In this document: piece by piece, positions 31,890 to 36,217 of the stretch
How positions within the stretch are numbered: position 1 is the first letter of the stretch
Layout of the letters: each line of letters begins with the position of its first letter
Source of the DNA: a virus
Strand: one strand, 5' to 3'
Virus record (IMG/VR): IMGVR_UViG_3300048591_000748
Coordinates: 1 to 36,217 of that record
DNA: 36,217 bases
Program-made: the position numbers and the translations under genes
Notes under the pieces: generated by a model
Seen by the model: only the letters and a program-made list of their open reading frames with translations
What the model was told of the DNA's origin: nothing
Database searches by the model: none

Positions 31890-32372
31890 TTACGGCAGGC
31901 GGGCGACGCCGGCCACGCGCTCTTGGATGGCACCCTGCCATTCCTCGTGCTTGATGCGCACGAGAAGCATGCGGCCGACCATGCTGCGCGGGGAGAAGGG
32001 CTGGCCCTTCACGTTCATCCCGAGGGCCTCACGGTACGCCCGCAGTTGCCGGTTCGAGCCAGCCTCGGTGGCGAGGCCGTTCTGGGCGTTCAGGTCCAGC
32101 ATGATGGAGTCCTTCATCGTGAAGTCGTCCTTCGTCAGGCCGAGCTCCTCCTTCACGTCGAGGGGGATTTGCAGGGACAGCGTGACGTCGTAGGCGATGC
32201 CCTGCTTCGGCGTGCCGTCGTCGTTGTACTTGTCCTTGCTGGTCCACTGGCGCGCTTGCAGGTCCTGGATGATTGCGGGGTAGTCCTTGACAGGCAACGG
32301 CGGGCGGCGCTCGAAAGTTTCGTTGACCTGGATGTCGAGGAATGCTGCGGGGTCGAAATTGAATGAAGACAT
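31890..32372 (-). CDS. Conserved phage replication-block protein, possible ssDNA-binding
   Basis: This is a 160-residue protein with a GTAAGGA ribosome site. It begins M-S-S-F-N-F-D-P-A-A-F-L-D and has R-P-P-L-P-V-K-D-Y-P-A-I-I, then W-T-S-K-D. Next is G-I-A-Y-D-V-T-L-S-L-Q-I-P-L and later N-R-Q-L-R-A-Y-R-E-A-L-G-M-N. This beta-rich arrangement resembles conserved phage proteins that travel with Sak4-like ATPases and exonucleases, which suggests an OB-fold single-stranded DNA binding role. The fold is inferred; I see no diagnostic motif. It lies downstream of the ATPase, separated from it by the HNH gene. Confidence 0.55.
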   Translation of the reverse strand: MSSFNFDPAAFLDIQVNETFERRPPLPVKDYPAIIQDLQARQWTSKDKYNDDGTPKQGIAYDVTLSLQIPLDVKEELGLTKDDFTMKDSIMLDLNAQNGLATEAGSNRQLRAYREALGMNVKGQPFSPRSMVGRMLLVRIKHEEWQGAIQERVAGVARLP

Positions 32373-32476
32373 TGCGATGGTTCCTTACAGGGTTGTGGCA
32401 GGCGATTGGCTTGGTTCGGGCTCACGCGGCCTGCCGGCGCGGGAGATTGGAATTGTGCGCTCGGGATATTGCGGGA
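32373..32476 (-). other. 104-nt gap between HNH gene and possible SSB gene
   Basis: Non-coding stretch with a 5' AT-rich part (minus strand ATAATCCCGCAATATCCCG, with ATCCCG twice) and a GC-rich part before the ribosome site. No convincing -35/-10 pair or terminator is seen. It may be the original leader of the downstream gene, left after the HNH gene entered upstream. Confidence 0.4.
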
Positions 32477-32899
32477 TTATGCCGCCGGGCGTTGACGGAC
32501 CTCCCAGGATTTGCGGGCACAGCAGGCCTCGAAAAAGTCAGGGCCGTGGTAGAGGGCTATGACACCATTGATCCCTGCGCGAGCGCGAAATCTTCCGTCT
32601 TTGAAGCCTACGCCCGCAATTCCTGCTCGGTTATTTGTGAAGATCTTTCTGTTATAGTTGCTTGTAGGCCAGTCTGTCCAACGGCAGTTAGCGCGACTGT
32701 AGGGCTTTGTACGATCTATGCGGTCAAGAACCTTGTTCGGCAACCAGTCCTTAACCATCTCGTTAGCAAAGGTTGTGGCATCTGCCCACTCAGGGCAGTA
32801 GGTAACACCAAGCGCCCCATAATACTTGTAGTCGTCTCGATTTGGGTTATCGCAGCGCTGCTTCATGTTGTACCAAGCAACGTAGATTGGGTGTCTCAC
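32477..32899 (-). CDS. HNH homing endonuclease with AP2-like C-terminal domain
   Basis: This is a 140-residue protein starting at GTG 32899, overlapping the ATPase stop (GTGA). The N-terminal nuclease block H-P-I-Y-V-A-W-Y-N-M-K-Q-R-C-D-N-P, then Y-K-Y-Y-G, is clearly related to the HNH protein at 27535-27963. V-L-D-R-I-D-R and N-C-R-W complete the domain at about residues 58-72. Residues about 92-130 (G-I-A-G-V-G-F-K-D-G-R-F-R-A-R-A-G-I-N-G-V) match an AP2-type DNA-binding domain. It lacks the N-terminal zinc knuckle of the other copy. It sits between two genes of the replication block rather than inside one, a free-standing homing endonuclease. Confidence 0.85.
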   Translation of the reverse strand: MRHPIYVAWYNMKQRCDNPNRDDYKYYGALGVTYCPEWADATTFANEMVKDWLPNKVLDRIDRTKPYSRANCRWTDWPTSNYNRKIFTNNRAGIAGVGFKDGRFRARAGINGVIALYHGPDFFEACCARKSWEVRQRPAA

Positions 32900-33759
32900 G
32901 CTTTCGCCCTTTCAATCCATTTGTCAAGAATCTGCGCAAAATCCGGCCTAATCTTCGAAGCGATAGGCAAATATCTTGTTTTTGTATCGACGTTGCTCGC
33001 CGCGGTGTCCCAATACCAAGCCGTGCCCTCGCGATTCGTGAAGATCGTCTCGGAGAACAGTGGCGGGATGTCGTCCGCCAGCGCCTTGCCGATTGCCTTC
33101 GTCATGAGCTGGGTTGTGCCCGTGATCTCATTCACCTGGCGCTGAACGTGTGCCGTGAGGACGAACGTGCCCTTGAACGCCTGGGTCATGTAGCGGAGCC
33201 AGTTGATCAGGTTGCTTTGGCTCACCCCGTAGTCGGGCTGCGAGGCCGTCGGCTTGTTCCCGATAACCATGCGGATGCAGGCGTTTGCCGTTTCCGTCAG
33301 CGAGTCGTTGATGAGGATGCGGTCCGCCCCCCAAGAGCCGATGTTGCCGTACGTCTTGCCTGTGCGGTCGTCCGGGAAGTCGGCAAGGCAACGCAGGAGC
33401 TTCTCCCAGGGATTGTTCTGCCCGCGGTTCGGGTCGATCGACTTGGTGAGGGCCTCGTAGTTCAGCCGGCCGACCTTGTCCGCACCCTCGATTAGGCTCT
33501 CGAGGCTCAGCGCTGGTGTGCGGACGACGTGCCAGTGGAGGTTGTCCGGCACGGGCATCTTGCGGTCGCGCCAGTAGCCGAGAAGGCTCTCGAGTCCATT
33601 CTCGGTGAAGAGGACGAACACGTCGAGGGCAGGCTTCTGCCTCGCCGCCCAATCGACGAGGGTGCCGAGGGAGAAAGTCTTGCCGGAGCCGGAAGGGCCT
33701 TCGAGGAGAATCTTCGGGCCGTCAAGGGTGAAGGCGGGCTTGGCAGGTGCCTCAGACAT
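32896..33759 (-). CDS. RecA-fold ATPase, Sak4-like recombination protein
   Basis: This is a 287-residue protein from ATG 33759 (overlapping the previous stop by 8 nt). Walker A is G-P-S-G-S-G-K-T at residues 21-28 near the N-terminus. A Walker B-like A-D-R-I-L-I-N-D-S-L and a later F-V-L-T-A-H-V-Q-R-Q (sensor-like strand with His) follow. The layout of a minimal RecA core with Walker A close to the N-terminus is that of phage AAA_24/Sak4-type single-strand annealing ATPases. Work with the nearby nucleases and the possible ssDNA-binding protein in recombination or replication restart is inferred. Two Met ten residues apart are possible starts. Confidence 0.75.
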   Translation of the reverse strand: MSEAPAKPAFTLDGPKILLEGPSGSGKTFSLGTLVDWAARQKPALDVFVLFTENGLESLLGYWRDRKMPVPDNLHWHVVRTPALSLESLIEGADKVGRLNYEALTKSIDPNRGQNNPWEKLLRCLADFPDDRTGKTYGNIGSWGADRILINDSLTETANACIRMVIGNKPTASQPDYGVSQSNLINWLRYMTQAFKGTFVLTAHVQRQVNEITGTTQLMTKAIGKALADDIPPLFSETIFTNREGTAWYWDTAASNVDTKTRYLPIASKIRPDFAQILDKWIERAKA

Positions 33760-34090
33760 GAGACTTCTCCAGAGTTGGGTTGAACTCAATCAGGGCTAAC
33801 AGCTCTTGGCAAGCTTCTTCGTATCCCTTGATGAAGTCTGGGGTATACATACTGGGATTGATTGGCATTTCTTCGTCTGCCCTGACGATCATCTGGCAGA
33901 GTCGAAGCCGGATCTGTCCTGTCACTGGCGAGCAAGCATCACCGAGCACACCCTCGAAAATAGAAAGGTCTTTGCCAAAGTGCGCAGTCCCTTTGACTTG
34001 CCGACGTTCGCGGGCTTCGGTCAAGCGCTCAACCGTTCCGATATATTCGAGGACTCGAAGAAAGCGATAGCGAGGTTCAGAGGGGATCAT
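33752..34090 (-). CDS. Unknown 112-residue phage protein
   Basis: From ATG 34090, 1 nt after the MazG-like stop. It is helical with R-Y-R-F-L-R-V-L-E-Y-I-G-T-V-E-R-L-T-E-A-R, then F-E-G-V-L-G-D-A and Y-E-E-A-C-Q-E-L-L-A-L-I-E-F-N near the end. No catalytic or metal-binding pattern is visible. Its DNA is somewhat more A/T-rich than its neighbours. Part of the replication operon by position only. Confidence 0.55.
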   Translation of the reverse strand: MIPSEPRYRFLRVLEYIGTVERLTEARERRQVKGTAHFGKDLSIFEGVLGDACSPVTGQIRLRLCQMIVRADEEMPINPSMYTPDFIKGYEEACQELLALIEFNPTLEKSHV

Positions 34091-34091
34091 C

Positions 34092-34457
34092 TCAGCTCTC
34101 CCTCGGGCCAGCGCCAGCCTTGTCCGCCCGCGCATTCGCTTCCCGGTCGCTGTAGCTCGTCGGGTAGCGCAAGGCCAGCTTGTCGATGTTTCGCTCGGCC
34201 ACGCGGGAGAGCGTCACGCCGAGGTGCTCGCAGGCCAGGGCGATGTACCACAGGAGGTCGCCGAGCTCCTCCGCCATGTGGTCGATGTCCTCGGCCGAGA
34301 ACGGGCGATCGTAGATTGCACCTCGCTTGACGAGCGTGGTGAACTCCCCACCCTCGGTCGCGATGCCTAGGGCTGCGTGCGTCAGGTCCGTTGGCAGGTG
34401 GTTGAAGCTCTTCGCGGTGCGCAGTGCGGCCGCTTGGTATTCGTGGAAGCTGTTCAT
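34092..34457 (-). CDS. MazG-like nucleotide pyrophosphohydrolase
   Basis: This is a 121-residue all-helical protein. E35-G-G-E38 and E64-L-G-D67 form the E-x2-E ... E-x2-D metal-binding pattern of MazG-type NTP pyrophosphohydrolases. L-L-W-Y-I-A-L-A-C-E-H-L-G, then A-E-R-N-I-D-K-L, completes the fold. The enzyme would hydrolyse (d)NTPs to monophosphates plus pyrophosphate. Phages use it to adjust nucleotide pools, lower ppGpp, or exclude an unwanted dNTP. The ATG overlaps the preceding stop (ATGA). Confidence 0.85.
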   Translation of the reverse strand: MNSFHEYQAAALRTAKSFNHLPTDLTHAALGIATEGGEFTTLVKRGAIYDRPFSAEDIDHMAEELGDLLWYIALACEHLGVTLSRVAERNIDKLALRYPTSYSDREANARADKAGAGPRES

Positions 34458-34810
34458 GAGGGTTCCTTGCTAGTTTGGTGGCCGCTCCACTCGAGGTACT
34501 GCTGCACCTCGCAGAGGAGTTCGTGAGTGAGGGCAGCCTTTGGCCAGTCGGCTGCCATGTTGTAGGGTTCGCCTTCGAAGTGATGCGTGAAGGAGAACCG
34601 CCCGTCCCCATGCTTCGCGCACGGGCGGCAGATGATCTGGTGCAGGGCCGCCCCTTCGTGGATCATTCGGCCCCAGATCTCGCCGCACCGCAGGCAGTAC
34701 AGGTTGTAGCTGTGGTGGCGGCGGATTTCGAGGCCAGGGATCACACGATTGTCTGGGATGGGGCGGGAGCCCAGCCAACGGGTGCCGAGGAAGAAGTCTT
34801 GGCGGGCCAT
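34454..34810 (-). CDS. Zinc-ribbon-like phage protein
   Basis: This is a 118-residue protein whose ATG overlaps the preceding TGA (TGATG). Two Cys pairs, C39-x2-C42 (Y-C-L-R-C-G-E-I-W) and C61-x2-C64 (I-C-R-P-C-A), form a likely zinc ribbon. The N-terminal part contains F-F-L-G-T-R-W-L-G and the C-terminal part is helical. Function unknown; nucleic-acid binding is plausible from the fold. Confidence 0.65.
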   Translation of the reverse strand: MARQDFFLGTRWLGSRPIPDNRVIPGLEIRRHHSYNLYCLRCGEIWGRMIHEGAALHQIICRPCAKHGDGRFSFTHHFEGEPYNMAADWPKAALTHELLCEVQQYLEWSGHQTSKEPS

Positions 34811-34977
34811 CAGCGGGTCTCGTTTAGCTTACGCGCAAAGACTAAGGCCTTATACTCAAGACGCCTTGCTGCTGAGAACTCTCCCGCCCGCCAAGAATTT
34901 TGCTTGGGCGCAGTAACTGCCCAGACAAAGTACCCGCGGTGGCGTGCCCATCTACGATAGATATGGGGTTTCCACAC
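34810..34977 (-). CDS. Small basic phage protein
   Basis: This is a 55-residue protein starting at GTG 34977 with GGGAGG 7 nt upstream. It reads M-W-K-P-H-I-Y-R-R-W-A-R-H-R-G-Y-F-V-W and ends A-R-K-L-N-E-T-R. The pattern of a W-K-P-H-I start and an A-x-x-L-N end is familiar from tiny phage proteins with no known role. It is basic and could bind nucleic acid. The frame also extends back to TTG 34992. Confidence 0.55.
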   Translation of the reverse strand: MWKPHIYRRWARHRGYFVWAVTAPKQNSWRAGEFSAARRLEYKALVFARKLNETR

Positions 34978-34979
34978 GG

Positions 34980-35282
34980 TCAGCCCTCCCAAGGCGCATC
35001 TTCCGCCGGCCCGCGCAGGGTGTTAAGTGCCTTGGCGGCTCCCCCGATTGCAGCAGCTTTACCTTCCCGAATGTACGCCTGGACCAGCGGGATAAGTGGA
35101 CCTGGGACGCTGAGGTGCTCGGGCGTCGCAGCACGTTCGAAGATAGCTTGCCAGCCTGAGCCCCAGCGGATCTGCAAGACTTGCCACGCTCCGCCGCCAG
35201 GGCGATGTTCGCGGCCTTTGCTGTCGAGCCAGGACTTAAACCCCTCGAGCTTGTCCTTGTGGAGTAGATTGCGGGCAGCCAT
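34980..35282 (-). CDS. Unknown 100-residue phage protein
   Basis: From ATG 35282, 1 nt after the nuclease stop. It begins M-A-A-R-N-L-L-H-K-D-K-L-E-G-F-K-S-W-L-D and includes Q-V-L-Q-I-R-W-G-S-G-W-Q-A-I-F-E-R, then an Ala/Gly-rich end. A mixed alpha/beta protein with no recognised motif. A longer frame upstream lies within the nuclease gene and was rejected. Confidence 0.6.
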   Translation of the reverse strand: MAARNLLHKDKLEGFKSWLDSKGREHRPGGGAWQVLQIRWGSGWQAIFERAATPEHLSVPGPLIPLVQAYIREGKAAAIGGAAKALNTLRGPAEDAPWEG

Positions 35283-35283
35283 G

Positions 35284-36217
35284 TCAGGCCTCCACCAGCA
35301 CTTCAATCCGCTGAACTGGGTCCCAGCGGCGACGTTCGAAGTCCTGCTCCAGCCAGGACTGCGCTCGGCCGGGCTCGGAGAGGCAAATGCGGCGGAATCC
35401 ACAGCCGCCGTAGGCATTGCACGACTCATCGAGGTTGTAGTCGAAGTAGCCGTTCTCCCAGCACTCGATCATGCGGAGCACGTCGAGCTGCATCTGCTGT
35501 TCCCAGCGATCGACCTGCCAGGCGGGGCGGTAGGTGATCGCCTGCTGCGTGTCGTACTTCGTCTTGAGGATCGAGACGCCGCGGATGAGGAAGCCCTCGA
35601 GGGGGATGCCGGCCTTGCGTGCGCCCCAGCAGTTTCCCGTCACGCTGATCATACCGTTGTGGCGAATCAAGAAATACGAACTCGGCACAGTTAAGCAGTA
35701 CACACTGCCCTCAAAGTGCTCCAGTGCTTCCTGGTGCAGATGCACGCTGTGGCGATGAGTCTCAGTAAAGTACACCTTATAGGAAGGCTTCGAGGACTTC
35801 CAGCCAGCTTGCTCGACAAGGCTTCCGCGCATACCGCATAAGGCGGCGATTGTCATCACCCAATCAGCGTTCTTGTGCTCTGAGGTGATATAACTACTCC
35901 CTGCAAAGTGCCCGTCCCAATGGCGAAGTTCATCCATTACTACCCGCAGGCTCTCGCCAGAAAGTTCTAACAGCCAGGGGCCAAAAAGCTTGTTGGGCCC
36001 AAGCAGCATCTCAATGAACTCAAGCTCAGGACACAGTTCAACTCGAAGTGAGTAGTCCTTCGTGTTCCAGTATTTACGCGGGGCCGAGAGCCGTGTCAGG
36101 ATTTCCTCGAGACGAGTGAATTTGCGCTCCTTCGTGAAGTGGAAACGTACACCACTAAGTTTACCATCAGAGTTCCGAAGCCAGCTGCCGTCGGCTTGCA
36201 CCGCAACTAAAAGGCGT
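35284..36217 (-). CDS. PD-(D/E)XK (Cas4/RecB-like) nuclease interrupted by an intein, 5' end outside window
   Basis: The gene runs off the right edge. Its last 115 residues, from C at 35631, are the C-extein. I-R-G-V-S-I-L-K-T-K-Y-D-T-Q-Q-A-I-T-Y is the end of the nuclease core. W-Q-V-D-R-W-E-Q-Q-M-Q-L and the Cys cluster C-N-A-Y-G-G-C-G-F-R-R-I-C follow, as in phage Cas4/RecB-type nucleases that bind an iron-sulphur cluster. Upstream, in frame, are at least 195 residues of an intein. A working nuclease requires protein splicing to join the N-extein, which is not visible. The role is probably DNA end processing with the ATPase and exonuclease of the same operon. Confidence 0.8.
   Translation of the reverse strand, partial: RLLVAVQADGSWLRNSDGKLSGVRFHFTKERKFTRLEEILTRLSAPRKYWNTKDYSLRVELCPELEFIEMLLGPNKLFGPWLLELSGESLRVVMDELRHWDGHFAGSSYITSEHKNADWVMTIAALCGMRGSLVEQAGWKSSKPSYKVYFTETHRHSVHLHQEALEHFEGSVYCLTVPSSYFLIRHNGMISVTGNCWGARKAGIPLEGFLIRGVSILKTKYDTQQAITYRPAWQVDRWEQQMQLDVLRMIECWENGYFDYNLDESCNAYGGCGFRRICLSEPGRAQSWLEQDFERRRWDPVQRIEVLVEA
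35632..36217 (-). mobile_element. Intein with LAGLIDADG-like endonuclease domain (partial)
   Basis: The C-terminal splicing blocks are plain: V-Y-C-L-T-V-P, then Y-F-L-I-R-H-N-G-M-I (block F), and I-S-V-T-G-N followed by Cys (block G and +1 nucleophile). The residue before the terminal Asn is Gly rather than His, a known minority variant. Further upstream V-A-V-Q-A-D-G-S-W and later W-L-L-E-L-S, E-L-R-H-W-D-G and A-A-L-C-G-M-R-G look like a DOD-type homing endonuclease. The DNA is more A/T-rich than the extein. The N-terminal splicing domain is beyond the window. Confidence 0.85.

Overview
The window is part of a tailed dsDNA bacteriophage genome (or prophage-like contig). The morphology suggested is podovirus: P22-type neck proteins (gp4-like, gp10-like), a run of internal virion/ejection proteins ending in a 1673-residue giant, two beta-helix tail spikes, and no tape-measure or tail-tube genes. 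The DNA is GC-rich with a matching codon bias, which fits a high-GC proteobacterial host, but no gene here names the host. No integrase, single-subunit RNA polymerase, rRNA, tRNA or CRISPR was found. Small terminase and lysis genes are not recognisable and probably lie outside the window.

The layout is two convergent blocks. Positions 1-24681 are the plus-strand late block. It holds a partial virion gene, a LamG-like protein, a threonine/alanine repeat protein, a small unknown protein, large terminase, a structured 244-nt non-coding gap, portal, a small protein overlapping the portal, a GroES-like co-chaperonin, scaffold, a structural protein, a cement-like protein and the major capsid protein. 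A hairpin cluster follows, then a jelly-roll-like structural protein, a gp4-like tail accessory factor, a small membrane protein, a gp10-like stabilisation protein, ejection proteins, a CxxC protein and two tandem tail spikes. Positions 36217-24678 are the minus-strand block for replication, recombination and nucleotide metabolism. In transcription order it holds a PD-(D/E)XK nuclease carrying an intein, small proteins, a zinc-ribbon protein, a MazG-like pyrophosphohydrolase, a RecA/Sak4-like ATPase, an HNH endonuclease, a possible ssDNA-binding protein, a ParB-methyltransferase fusion, a 43-residue small protein, an ExoX-like exonuclease, more small proteins, a family A DNA polymerase in two pieces, a DUF3987-like ATPase and a small HTH protein. 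The two blocks meet with overlapping stop codons and no terminator. Genes are packed with many ATGA/TGATG-type start/stop overlaps, so translational coupling is likely throughout.

The most remarkable locus is the polymerase. A uracil-DNA-glycosylase-like domain plus exonuclease motifs I and II lie in one gene (27965-29089). Exonuclease motif III and the whole polymerase domain lie in a second gene (26142-27548). An HNH homing-endonuclease gene fills the space between them, leaving no room for a self-splicing intron. The three selfish elements (two related HNH genes and one intein) all sit in replication/recombination genes. A second signal is a 31-bp motif present twice (27/31 identical): once in the structured terminase-portal gap and once at the convergent junction, upstream of the small HTH gene. 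All functional calls come from reading motifs by eye. No database search was possible.
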